From Trichobilharzia szidati (Eukaryota > Platyhelminthes > Trematoda > Strigeidida > Schistosomatidae), in assembly GCA_944472155.2 (NCBI GenBank), contig OX235277.1, positions 24,190,804-24,254,803 on the forward strand: DNA of 64,000 bases. The letters run 5' to 3'. The position numbers and the translations under genes are program-made. The stretch's first letter is position 1. Every line of letters starts with the position of its first letter. This document shows, in pieces, positions 45,770-56,409 of the stretch. The notes below the pieces were generated by a model, which was given only the letters and a program-made list of their open reading frames with translations, made no database searches and had not been told where the DNA came from.

Positions 45770-46842
45770 GCAATATACATACTTGATCATTAAGAATAAT
45801 AAAAAGAGAGTTACAGCGAAGAAAAGTTTCTCTTCGACGAAATCATCAACTAGGCTGTACATTCGTGTATTTATGACGAATGGGTGGGAAAGTTTCAGGA
45901 TAAATTCCAGTCAAGAGTCGAATTAATAAAATTACAGTTAGGAATCAAAATGCCATAATAAACGTTTGGGACAGATAAAACTCAAACAAAGAAGCATCAT
46001 AATTACTGAGAAGATTTAAATATTGCGCAATTAGGGGTTAGAAATGTAGAAATAACGAAACAGTCAGGATGACAGAATAAAAAATCTATTGGGATCATAA
46101 CTAATCTGACGAATAATTGTTTATGCAGTTAGGGATTAGATATGTAGAAATAATGAAATGACAAAATAGACAGGAAGTTAGGATATGAAAATATGGTAGT
46201 GTAAATGGGGATTAAGAAAAAACTTAAAAGAATAACATGAATAAACAGGAATTATGGATAAGAAAGGCAATGGGATGGTCATTACTGAAAGAATTACCTG
46301 TTTATGATGGATGGCCATGACAGGGACAAGGGTTGGACGTATTTCTTTTGGATACATACAGTGGATTTAAGCTTTTGGATGGCTAGTGCCTCGGCTGTGC
46401 CCAAAGTCTTGATTTTACTCTCTTTGATAGGTTTGTTCGAAATAAAGAAAAACGCCCAACCCTTGTCCCTGTCATGGCCATGCATCATAAACAGCTAATT
46501 GTTTTAATAGTGACTATCCTGTTGCCTTTCTTATACAAAATTCCTGTCTATTTTGTCAATTTATTATTTCTACATGTATAATCCTTAATTGAGCAATATT
46601 TAAATCTTCTCAGTAATTATGATGCTTCTTTGTTTGAGTTTTATCTGTCCCAAACGTTTATTATGGCATTTTGATTCCTAACTGTAATTTTATTAATTCG
46701 ACTCTTGACCGGAATTTATCCTGAAACTTTCTCACCCATTCGTCATAAATACACGAATGTACAGCCTAGTTGACGGTGACTTCGTCGAAGAGAAACTTTT
46801 CTTCGCTGCAACTGTTTTTTTATTATTCCCTATGATCGAAGG
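45770..46842 (-). mobile_element. Compact Penelope-like unit with long inverted arms
   Basis: Arms 45770-46030 and 46575-46842 are near-perfect reverse complements (cgtttgggacagataaaact / agttttatctgtcccaaacg). Between them the minus strand reads IKTLGTAEALAIQKLKST then VCIQKKYVQPLSLSW, the PLE C-terminus; its ends are themselves an inverted repeat around 46294-46498. TATAATTAC at 45761-45769 and 46843-46851 may be a target duplication. Confidence 0.8.
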
Positions 46843-46859
46843 TATAATTACATGAATTC

Positions 46860-47480
46860 ATTTAATTGAATAATTATGCTTTCTGATTACTTGAATTTTG
46901 CCATTGTTTATTTGACAAATGAAGATGATGCAAGTAAGTTATACCCTGATCTTTTCTATTCCTTCTAATGATCATACTGGGTGCTTTTCAGTGATAATGA
47001 CTAGTTTTGTGTTGCAGTTATAATGGCACAAAACTTATTTCTTACATCTTAGAATTATAGTGAATTTTCTCACCACTAAAAAAGGCAAATCTATATGAAA
47101 CTCGAGAATAACTAACGATACATCTTAGATTTCAATAACTTCTTTTGATTTCAAATCCACTTTATTATTTTGGAATATGAAAGGTGTGCATTTAAAGTGC
47201 AGCATTGAAATATTCATCATTTCTGGGGACTGTTTCGGCCAACCTAAAGAATAGCCATCAGTACGTGAGTACATACATCATTTGTTGGATTAAGGAACCT
47301 GCCGTTATTACAGTTCCACTATGAGCGATGTATATGACATGACGTGCAAATTTCATCTTCGATCTCGTTTTCAAGCATTGTTTGGATGATGGGTTGATAG
47401 AATGTTAGGGAAAGGGTTAAGGTTACAGTCGGGTTTGCGTTTAGATTTGCGTTTAGGATCACGATTTATAAACCTTTAGG
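46860..47480. other. Intron-like, no gene recognised
   Basis: Holds the 9-base exon candidate at 46925. A 'gggttaaggttacagtcggg' stretch near 47415 is telomere-like by eye only. Confidence 0.3.
46925..46933 (+). CDS. Putative 9-base micro-exon
   Basis: ATGATGCAA follows tttatttgacaaatgaag and precedes gtaagt. Phase 1 reads x-D-A. Acceptor is fair. Confidence 0.35.
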
Positions 47481-47484
47481 TGAG

Positions 47485-48427
47485 AGGCAAAGTTAAACTT
47501 TAAGCACCACTAACAACCAATCAGCGAACGATCTTCAACGAACCAACCATATGAAAGATGGAATTTTGATTAAGGAAAACGTATGTTTAGGAAAAAAAGC
47601 ATAGAAACTTCATAGAACTGTTACGTAGCGTGTCTTTCTCTAACATGTGACAGAAACGTCTCCCTATTTAGCATGGGAGTGTCAAAACATTCACACCACA
47701 TTCTGTACATATATTCATCCAAATGACTATAAATGGCATCCATTTGAGATCCATTTATAGCCCTAATCCTATTTTTAATCTTCCCTCCACTAATTCTTTC
47801 TGCAGATGGATGTCATATAAACCGATCACTCAAACATTGTTTGCTCGCTCACGACCACGGTTTTATTTTTTCTTCAATAAGACAGTTTCATCCACGTGTA
47901 CGACGACATCTTCTCAGCCTAACAACGAAGTAACTCTCTCTATTTTCCATCAGGCTATGTCTTCGCAGTTCTGGTATGACTGAACGGTTGACACTAGGCT
48001 ATTTTCAGTTCCAGCAGCTGCGCCTCTCACAGGCTGTTTTGAAACCTAGTAATTACAATTATACAAAATCTGCGTTAGGGAGAGATGTGACCTAGAAAAG
48101 ATGTTCCTACGAAATAATAAAATCATCGGCTTACCTTCCCTAATACTAACTGATCTCAAGCAAATTGCACAATGATAGACATATCCATCAATCGACCTGC
48201 TAAAGCTTTTTAAACGCATGACATCACCACATAAACAAATCCTCTTCTTCCTAAGCAACCCCGAAATCCAGGCATTACTGCAAAACATTATCCTCCTCAA
48301 ACTGCAAGCGTAACTTCGTTAGAGCATGCCCTATGCAACATTGAACTCACATGTACGAACCTCACTGGACCACTCGAGGTCATTCGGGGATTGGTAGCTA
48401 GTGGTGCTTAAAGTTTAACTTGGCCTG
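47485..48427 (-). mobile_element. Merlin-type DNA transposon, decayed, with inverted ends
   Basis: The ends 47491-47522 and 48389-48420 are inverted repeats (agttaaactttaagcaccac / gtggtgcttaaagtttaact). The minus frame 48046-48300 reads CGDVMRLKSFSRSIDGYVYH then CAICLRSVSIREG and SRSHLSLTQILY: the N-terminal zinc-ribbon of Merlin/ISXO2-like transposases (paired cysteines, then R-x-G and L-S-L-x-x-I-L). Further on (about 47890-47750, shifted frames) come VDETVLLKKK-like and GLYDIHLQKE-like blocks, the start of the DDE domain. The second half is absent or unreadable. Merlin elements are known from schistosomes. Confidence 0.8.
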
Positions 48428-48429
48428 CA

Positions 48430-49285
48430 AATATATAGAAGGGGAGGACGTTTTCCATATAGATAGAACCTTTTCGATGAATATGTGAAACTTCATAACT
48501 GCTACCTGTCATTATAATTGGAAAGCACTTTAGAGTTCCGTCAGGGTAGAATATATCGTCTTTAATGCATTTTATTACTTGTATGTGTATCTCTTTTTAT
48601 AATGTAAAATACACGGCCTGTTCTCATTGGCCTACCCAAGTTCATTGGCGTGTTCTCACTTCATGGTGGGCATTCTTTATGCTGGCCGCTGTTTCAAATT
48701 CACTTTACTCACTGACTGTGTACTATCTGTGCTTATTAATGATATCTTAGTGGTTCCTGTAGATTCACCGTACTTCTTTCATGCTCAGTGTTTGAAGCGA
48801 AGTTATTTTGCATTAAAACGTCGCGTACTGGAATCCGTCGAACTGTTGCTAAGGCTGGTCAAACAAGCAATACAGGCATACTCGGACTATATTTAAAGTC
48901 TCTTCCATTACAAATCAGTACTATTTGTTCACAATAGTATTTCGGAATAGTATTTCTAATGAAATGTCTACGATCTTGACGTCCGTCAGTTTCCAAGAGG
49001 TTTGTCACATATGGCTGGCTTAACTCTTGCCTAATATATCCTTGAATGGTAGTCATTTATGTTTCGCTGTTGAGAGTTAACGTTATAAATAAGAGACGCG
49101 TAACACTTAAAAAAGTACCCTTATAGACTTCCAAATCATGATAGTGTTGAGTCTCAATCACAATGATGCTGAATTAGGGTGAGGCGATGGAATGAATTTA
49201 TTATGGTGGACAACAGTTGCGGTGTCCAGTCTATTGTGAAGTACATGTTCATGTAAGAGTTTTCAAATAGTATGCTTCGGGTTTC
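48430..49285. other. No gene recognised
   Basis: Two open frames near 48565-48896 show no family motif. The stretch may be an unclassified repeat. Confidence 0.35.
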
Positions 49286-49289
49286 AATA

Positions 49290-49738
49290 CAAACGTCAAG
49301 TCAGTTCTCCTATACGGATGAGAAACTTGGCGGGTCACAAAGAACATTTCCAACAGGTTCCAGACCTTCAACAACAAGTGTCTTCGTTCTGTACTGAAGA
49401 TCAGATGGCCAGAAAGAAGCATCAACAAGAAACTATGGGGAGAAACAAAACAAGAAACAATCACTCAACAAATTTGCAGGAGAAAGTGGAGATGGATTGG
49501 ACACTCGCTGAGGAGGCCGCTGAGTGATATCGCGCGTCAGGCCGTCGAGTGGAACTCGAAAAAAAGAGGTGAGGGGGGCGTCCAAGGGTGACATGGAGGA
49601 GATCGTGTGAAGAGGAGGTGAAACAGTATGGAGTAACATGGATGCAAGTGGAAAGTACAGCAGAAGACAGAAGCAAATGGAGACGTGCAGCTGAAGCCCC
49701 ATGTTCCACTAGGAACCCAAAAGAAAATTAATAATAAT
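49290..49738 (+). mobile_element. RTE-like retrotransposon, 3' end
   Basis: Reads, with shifts, SVLLYG-ETWRVTKNISNR, QTFNNKCLRSVLKIRWPER, CRRKWRWIGHSLRRPLSD, IARQAVEWN and the end WRRAAEAPCSTRNPKENN, followed by an ATAATA run. This is the classic C-terminal tail, relatively well preserved. 5'-truncated. Confidence 0.82.
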
Positions 49739-49818
49739 ATAATAATGCTTTGTGAAATCAGTACCGAAAGATTTATCAGGAATAATAAATAAAATATAAA
49801 TTACGTTTTTGAATTCAG

Positions 49819-49824
49819 GGAAAA
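49819..49824 (+). CDS. Putative 6-base micro-exon
   Basis: GGAAAA follows tacgtttttgaattcag and precedes gtgagt. Phase 1 reads x-K. Confidence 0.38.
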
Positions 49825-50453
49825 GTGAGTCATTAACCATTTGAAAAAGTGTGTGTTTGAAAATAATTTAGGCATGGAAATTTGATGAGAGTGAGAGCTC
49901 GTTACAACTTTACGCGCTCTAACATGAAAACAGTCTACGCTGACAAAAGGAGCATCAAGACTTGACACCTGCTGAATGATAGTCTGTATTATTTAAAGGT
50001 TATTTGAGAGATAGGTATAGAGGGAAGCCCAGATCAATAAAAGTTGTCACTGAAATGTAATATCGTCAAATATTAGGTCACATTGGTATCCTTTTGAGGA
50101 GAAAAAATACATTTTCGGAAATAATAAAAGCAGTGTGAGAAAAATGAAAGATAATGGTTAGTAGGTAGATATCTGATAAGGTAATTATTTCATCTGCAGA
50201 CATCGTTATGAAGTGCTAGAGACAATGGGGAATCCAACGAACTGTTAAAAACCACTCAGTGAGGACTCATAAAAATAGTTACAAATTAACAGAAGGTGGT
50301 TTTCATAACTCATCAACTTCTTGAAGATATAAAGAAACATGGTTGACAGTTTCATCAGTCGCTAGGAAAAATTATGTGTTTAAAAATTCTATACAAAACA
50401 ATATTTCGCTGGCAAAATCAAACTACTACTTTAATGTTTTTGTTCTATGGAAG

Positions 50454-50459
50454 AATACT
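50454..50459 (+). CDS. Putative 6-base micro-exon
   Basis: AATACT follows aatgtttttgttctatggaag and precedes gtaagt. Phase 1 reads x-Y. Weak acceptor context. Confidence 0.25.
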
Positions 50460-50559
50460 GTAAGTAAAGTAAACTCAAATATATAGTTAACTCATATGAT
50501 CACTTTTCAGTACTGTTTTAATTTCCCATGCACTTTAAACTGCTTAAGAGAAATTTCAT

Positions 50560-50830
50560 TTATCAGACTTCCATCACGAACCAACCAATACATCAGCTAT
50601 GCGGTTTACTGAAAACTGGAAATCTGTTTCATCCTCTTCTGAGACTCTTCTGCACACCAGCGACCTCACCAGTAATCAAACGCAGGACCCTCCGTGAAGA
50701 AAATCCAGTCGACTGGATTGGAATTATATCATCTTTGAGTCCTAACTCTTTGTCAACCCGTGGGTACGCACTCTGAAGAGTCTCCAAATCGGACGAAACA
50801 TCTGTAAAGTGCTCTCTGATTTCCAACAGA
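50560..50830. repeat. Sm-alpha-like SINE pair, degenerate
   Basis: 50600-50700 is a minus fragment (aaatctgtttcatcctcttc ... gtaatcaaacgcaggaccct); 50750-50825 is a plus fragment (gggtacgcactctgaagagt, ggacgaaacatctgtaaag). An inverted pair, much reduced. Confidence 0.55.
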
Positions 50831-51880
50831 TACTGATTTGTTACAAAAATCTTACAGATGAAATAAATTCAAAGTCTCTGAAAATCCAATAATCTATACG
50901 TTGAGTGAAATTAACTATCGGTCGGGATTCCCTTATATCCTAGCTGATTTAGCCAGCCTTATTCTTTATTGGATGGAACTTAAAATGACTGCTAGCGGTT
51001 AACCAGTTTATTCCCTTCAGCAAGTAAAACTGAAATGATGCTACGTTTTAACAACTGTGAAAGTATAAAGATGGAGAAAAACACTATCTATCGTTAAATG
51101 TAGGTGGTGTGCCTTCCTGAACATCTATCCATTAGTTAGACTAACATGATGAGACCGACTGTTCTTCAATTTGAAAATGACGGCCACTTATGTTGACTTT
51201 ACTTGGAGTATTGTATTTACATAGAGTCTGTGTAATTCAGTGTGGATATATAAAGTGTAACTATTGGAGGTTCTGAAAAAGCGTCGATTACATATTACGT
51301 GAATGTGATTTCACTATAATATTCATTCATCACTATTGTATATTTGCATTGTCACAAATTCAACAGAGTTGTACTGTAGTATTCGATTTGCAAAGCAGAA
51401 GTGAATCGCTTTACTTGCACGGGTTTTAGCGAACTATATTTCGGGTGTTTATATGATCATAAAGACAGTAATGGAAACTTTATAATCCGCTATGCCCTGT
51501 AAAATAATAAAGCATTACTCAAATTAATTCACACTTGTTTCTCCCTTGCATCCTAACACTTGCGCTCCATTTATGGCTTTCCGAGTGCAAAGCAGGAGCT
51601 TAAGCATTGAAATTGCAGTGGGGATGGTACTGTTTTTACGAGTTAGGATCTAGCTAGCCTAAAGTCTTACTTTCCTTCTTCTCCTGGGTGACTACAGGAT
51701 AGGGGAGGTTTCAAAGAACGTTGCCTTGGAATGGACTGTCTGCTTTGCTGGACAGCATTCAGTTGTTGAACAACTGACGCATGCTTACTTTGACTTTTCA
51801 TTACACATTTACTGGAGCCGAAAAAGCTGTTTGAAAACGCTTGAAGTCGATAATCAGTATTTGCTTTCACCTACTTCTAA
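50830..51880. other. No gene recognised
   Basis: Nothing firm. 51575-51660 looks like a worn family B SINE in reverse. Confidence 0.3.
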
Positions 51881-51897
51881 TGAGTATCATAAAAATA

Positions 51898-53011
51898 AAA
51901 GATAAATTTAGCGAAGAAAATTTTCTTCATCAACGAAATCATCTTCACAGGCTCTACAGTCGTATTTATATTTATCGAACATGTATAGTAGTCCGCTACT
52001 GAGTAATAGTTGGAGGAAGGTGACATAATTGACACAATCACTCGGAAGTGGCTTTCGAAGTAAAAAATAAAAGTTGTAAATTCCGCGGTACTCAACGGCA
52101 TAAAGTTAGAAATTTGATAAGGTTAAAAATTCTATTAAGTGAGAATCTAGGTAGTTGATTGTCAATTTAACAAGTGTGAAGATGGTGTGAAAATATACAA
52201 AAGGAGCATGTGAGAGTGATAATAGTGAATCAATTATTCAAGTAAAAGCAAACTAAAAGTAGAATTGAAAATTTTAAAAAAATTAAAATTTTTTACAGCG
52301 AATGACTAGTGAAGAGGTTAAGACCAAGCTAGAATAAGAGACTGGACAAACTTTCTCTGTATACAGAATTCGTGGTTGTATTGACGAATTGCAAGCGCTT
52401 CCGCCATACAGAAAAGCCGAAACATAACTTCCTTTGTTCCATTTGGTCTCACCTTGTTGATGATCTTGAAAGACGACTCTGGTGAAGCTTTGTGGCTTGA
52501 GTTCACCAAGTGCTCGATAAGTGAGCTAGTAATTGTCTTGCATTGTTCATTAGTTAACCATACCGGACAGCGCTTAAAGATATTTTTGGGAAGTGTGAGC
52601 TTTGTGCGGCCAATATAACTGGCTATCTAGTTTGCTTATACTTTCATAATTAATTTACTATATATCACTCTCATATGTTCCTTTTGTACATTTTAACAAC
52701 CCCTTCACACTTGTGAAATTTACACTCAACTACCTTGATTCTCACTCAATAGCAATTTTAACCATATTAAATGTCTTCCTTTGTGTCATTGAGTACCACG
52801 TAATTTACAAATTGTATGTTTTACTTCGCAAGCCACTTTTGAGTGATCATATCAATTATGTCACCCCCGTCCAACTATTACTCACTTACAGACTACTATA
52901 CATGTTTGGTGAATATAAATACGACTGTAGAGCCTGTGAAGATGATTTCGTTGATAAAGAAAATTTTCCTTTTTGCTGAATTTGTCTTTTATTTTCTTCA
53001 TAACTCAATGG
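51898..53011 (-). mobile_element. Compact Penelope-like unit with inverted arms and 14-base target duplication
   Basis: GTATCATAAAAATA flanks it at 51884-51897 and 53012-53025. The arms 51898-52260 and 52640-53011 are reverse complements. Between them the minus frame 52318-52509 reads KASPESSFKIINKVRPN then RLFCMAEALAIRQYNHEF and CIQRKFVQSLILAW, the PLE C-terminus. Same subfamily as 40905-41984. Only a short end of the protein remains. Confidence 0.87.
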
Positions 53012-53126
53012 GTATCATAAAAATAGTTTATTGTGGATAGAATGAAATAGTCGTATGGTGACACTTAACTCTAGAAAGCTTTTCATTTTGCTTTAAATTC
53101 TCTTCACTCTGGTGTTTTTTAAACAG

Positions 53127-53138
53127 ATAAATGTCTGA
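53127..53138 (+). CDS. Putative 12-base micro-exon
   Basis: ATAAATGTCTGA follows ctctggtgttttttaaacag and precedes gtaagt. Phase 1 reads x-K-C-L (phase 0 would end in TGA). Strong acceptor. Confidence 0.5.
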   Translation: MNV

Positions 53139-53304
53139 GTAAGTGATGAGATTCATTTGGGCATATACCACTGTATTTCCATCCCGTAATTGATGACATG
53201 TCTCTTAGGATCCAGAAATCGATTAGAATAGTGCATTACTGCTTGATTGCTAGTCAACTATAACTCATTCCACCTATTTCTGGAACAGATTTTTTCAAGT
53301 ATTT

Positions 53305-53510
53305 ATTTGTAGGGATTTGGTTGATTGGTTACAGGATTTCATCATGAGCTGACATTGGTTAGAGAACTATTGGAAAAGCTGTGATTACTGGACAGCTGTT
53401 TCATCCTAGTTTGGGACTCTTCAGCAGTACGCTACCACCACTGTAGTTCGAACTCAGGACCTTCTGGTTACAAGGCCAGCAAGTTCGTTGACCATTAAGC
53501 CACTGGTACC
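53305..53510 (-). repeat. Sm-alpha-like SINE, minus strand
   Basis: gtagggatttggttgattgg, tttcatcatgagctgacatt, tggacagctgtttcatccta, gttcgaactcaggaccttct. Core CTGCTGA ... GAAAC. Inverted partner follows. Confidence 0.75.
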
Positions 53511-53559
53511 CCAAGGCAATGTCTTTGGCGAGTATTTTTCGTCACACCCGACTTGCTGC

Positions 53560-53775
53560 AGAATTGGCAGAAGTTAGAATTCATGTGCCATTGGTTCAGG
53601 TACCAGTAGCTTAATGGTCTACGAGATCGCCTTGTAACCAGAAAGTCCTGAGTTCGAACATCGGTGGTGGATGAGTACCGATGAAGAGTCCCAAACAAGG
53701 GTGAAACAGCCGTCCAGTACTCCCAGGTTTTCCAAGGGTTCTCCAGTCGATGTCAGCTCATGATGGAATCCTGTA
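53560..53775 (+). repeat. Sm-alpha-like SINE, plus strand
   Basis: agcttaatggtctacgagat, cctgagttcgaacatcggtg (B-box), gagtaccgatgaagagtccc, aagggtgaaacagccgtcc. CTGATGA is CCGATGA. Confidence 0.75.
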
Positions 53776-53779
53776 AAAA

Positions 53780-54035
53780 ATGTTTTTTCTTCAAATAATT
53801 GTTTATACCTCTCGTCAACTATTTTCTAAATTCTTTGTAAAGACTTATTTGATTTTTATTGCTTCCAAAAGATTTTAGCTCCCATTAGCCTGATGAATAA
53901 ATACTACCTATTTGTCACATTCCTATTGAAAACTTGGCAACATTATTTTCGGAGAGTACATACTTCATAGTCTTTCTTTACTTTAAGTTAGATGAATTCG
54001 CATTCGTTAATTGGAGCTGTGTTAGGGTTCTCAAC
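53780..54035. other. No gene recognised
   Basis: AT-rich, no motif. Confidence 0.3.
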
Positions 54036-54039
54036 ACTT

Positions 54040-55055
54040 TCAATCATAGCTTCAGCATGTTGTGTTACGTTATAAAATGTTGAATGGTATGGAGGGAGTT
54101 CAGATCGTTGTCAGCCTAGTTCAACAGCTACCTAAAAATGCCATATGTCAGGTGACGTACAACGGGACACTTAGAAAAACCTTTGAAATGAAGACAGCAG
54201 TAAGACAAGGTTGCTCACTAAAACTGAGGGAAGTGAGAAAACTTGCATATGCTGGACGGACAGCAAGACTCTAGAAGATCTGGTTTTCGCAGAAGATCTA
54301 TTTCGTGTCACACAAATTCGAAGGCTCAGACGATAAATCCAAAACGAGTCAGCAGAAGAGCTGGCAACAAAGCCAGGACTTCAATGAAGCATAGAGAAGA
54401 CAGAGATGACGAACATAACCGGCCACCCATGACAACAATAAGCACAATCACGACCAACGGAAGAAATATGAAAGAGGTCACTTACTTCAATTATCTAGGA
54501 GGCTTCGTTTCACCTTCAGTCTGATACATGCATGAAGATGTCGAAACCAGAGTCGGATAGGCTAGGAAAACCATCATTACCACGAAATCAAAATGGAAAT
54601 AATATTCAGGATTCCAGCACCACTGTTAAATCAGTTCTTCTATGTGGGTCAGAAATTTTACCTTCATCAACAGTTGCCTTCTTTCCATATTGAAGATCCA
54701 ATGGCTTGCCAGAAATAATTAGAAACAAGAAACTATTGGGTTGAACCAACAACCTACTGTCTAACCAGAGAATACGTTGAAGAAAGTGGAGATGAATTGG
54801 ACGCACGCTGAGGAGACCGTTAGGTGACATGTCTCACCAAGCAATCTTTCCAGTTTAACCCAAGTTGAAGACAATGAGTTGGGCATTTGAAGGAAATATT
54901 GAAGGAGATTGTATAAGGGGGAAATGAAAGCTTATGGCAGTCTTGGAGTCAGCAGAGAGGACCGCTGTAAGTCGCATGAAATGGAGAATTGCTGTTGAAT
55001 TCCAGTATTCCACTCGAGGGACCCAAGGGAATAGGAATAATGGAAAAGGTTATTT
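54040..55055 (+). mobile_element. RTE-like retrotransposon, RT to 3' end, decayed
   Basis: Reads YKMLNGMEGVQIVVSLVQQL, then AICQVTYNGTLRKTFEMKTA and VRQGCSLKL (54062-54230); the FADD region near 54285 has become LVFAEDL. Later, EVTYFNYLGGFVSPSV (54475) and the tail WRWIG...HTLRRPL-like near 54790, ending near 55040. Frames are broken. Confidence 0.8.
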
Positions 55056-55059
55056 TTGT

Positions 55060-55455
55060 AACTGAATGTTATTCAAATTTCAGAAACCTTTAAACGCGAA
55101 GGGTAACCATTTCATCTTTTATGCGTAGTATGGATTTACATGAATGATATTGAAGCTCTTGAATTCAAACCTTCGTTGCACATGTTCACATTGACTTGTG
55201 TGATATCCTGGTAACCTGATAAGAGGGTTACCCATGTTATTTCTGTTTTCCTTTAATTAGCTTTGTTTTACTTTCATGACTAATCAGAGTTTTTAAAAAT
55301 GTTGAGTTGATAAGGAGAAATATGTGATTGATTTGTAAAAACTCTCATTTTCTGACAGATGAAAAGGTAAGCAAACTATGTGTAGACAGTTCAGTTGGAA
55401 TAAACACAATCATTTACTGCATACTCATACATGTTAGTTTTTCGAATTTGACCAT
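55060..55455. other. Intron-like stretch with exon candidates
   Basis: Contains an array-like but unclear unit at 55084 (ttcagAAACCTTTAAACGCG...gggtaacc, no clean multiple of three) and the 8-base candidate at 55359. Confidence 0.35.
55359..55366 (+). CDS. Putative 8-base micro-exon (a)
   Basis: ATGAAAAG follows ctcattttctgacag and precedes gtaagc. Entering in phase 1, it reads x-E-K and leaves in phase 0. First of three 8-base candidates. Confidence 0.42.
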
Positions 55456-55459
55456 GGAC

Positions 55460-55600
55460 TGAAATGAGTCAGAGAGACAGCCATTGAAAACCAGGGAGTA
55501 CTGGACAGGTGTTTCATCCTAATTTAGGAATCATCGGCAGTAGGCACTCACCACAGGAGGTTCAAAGCCAGGACCTTCCACTTACAAGGGAAGCACTTTT
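55460..55600 (-). repeat. Sm-alpha-like SINE, minus strand, interrupted
   Basis: gtactggacaggtgtttcat, gttcaaagccaggaccttc, then acaagggaagcac where family B begins. Similar short block reappears at 55830-55870. Confidence 0.65.
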
Positions 55601-55830
55601 TTCTTTCATATTCCCCAGTGGAACATAGGGCTTCAAGCTTGTAGCTTGAAGTTTCTTTAGCAGTGTTTATCTTACAGGATGGGGTTGCTAGCCTCATGCC
55701 CAACCTTTCCTCTTCACCAGCATTATTTGTGGCTTAGCGAGGTAAAGGAGTGCATCGGTGACCGGGGATCGAACTCCGGACTATTTGCATGGTCATCGAG
55801 CGTCCTAACCACTGCCCCCACCACATGAAG
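55600..55830 (-). repeat. SINE family B, near complete, minus strand
   Basis: Reverse copy: ccagtggaacatagggcttc, gaagtttctttagcagtg, ggcttagcgaggtaaaggag, ccggggatcgaactccggac (B-box), gcgtcctaaccactgcc. Inserted between two Sm-alpha-like pieces. Confidence 0.75.
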
Positions 55831-55980
55831 TTCAAACCCAGGACCTTCGAATTACAAGGCAAGCACGTACTGCCGATGATTCCTGAACTAGGATGAAACA
55901 GCTGTCCAGTACTCCCTGGTTTTCAGTGGCTCTCTCACTCTCTAACTGATATCAATCCGTGATCAAATTCCAGAAAAACA
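55830..55980 (+). repeat. Sm-alpha-like SINE, plus, 3' part
   Basis: A short minus piece (gttcaaacccaggaccttcg) joins at gcacgtactgccgatgattc to a plus copy: aggatgaaacagctgtccag, ctgatatcaatccgtgatca. Core half GAAAC kept, CTGCCGATGA in place of CTGATGA. Confidence 0.65.
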
Positions 55981-55984
55981 AATC

Positions 55985-56400
55985 AACCCTTGAAAACACA
56001 TTAGTTTATCGAAATTTGAACCGGTGCTGTTTTTAAAATAATCTCTAATGGCGCCTTTTATATCGTTACTATTTAATTTATAATAATGTGAATGGAATTC
56101 ATATTGTAAAAGCAATAAGGTGAAATGCCATATACTTATGGTACATCGTGCAAACGATCTTAAGTCTCATAAGAACCCCAGCAATCATTGTTGGTATGCG
56201 AATCGGCGTAAGAGAATGAGGACTGAAACATGACAAAAATAGTGAGTCTTTGAAGGGAATTGGTGGATGGGAATTAGTAGTGGATGGAATCAAGGATGGG
56301 TATTTCGTCCTATTTGGGACTCGTCAGATATCGTTGAAGCATCCATACAAGGAGGTCGAACACTTCGGTCCAATCAATCAGCGTGAAAGTCTAAATTGAA
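55985..56400. other. No gene recognised
   Basis: AT-rich. A worn tRNA-like fragment may lie near 56290-56390 (gtcctatttgggactcgtca; cttcggtccaatcaatca), compare 59270-59620. Confidence 0.3.
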
Positions 56401-56409
56401 TAGATTTTC

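Larger units (their letters stand above)
49740..50550. other. Intron-like, no element recognised
   Basis: Holds the 6-base exon candidates at 49819 and 50454. Confidence 0.3.

Noticed and set aside
47250..47264. 15-base segment between aaag and gtgagt
   Set aside because: In phase 1 it has a TAG stop, and the acceptor lacks a pyrimidine tract.
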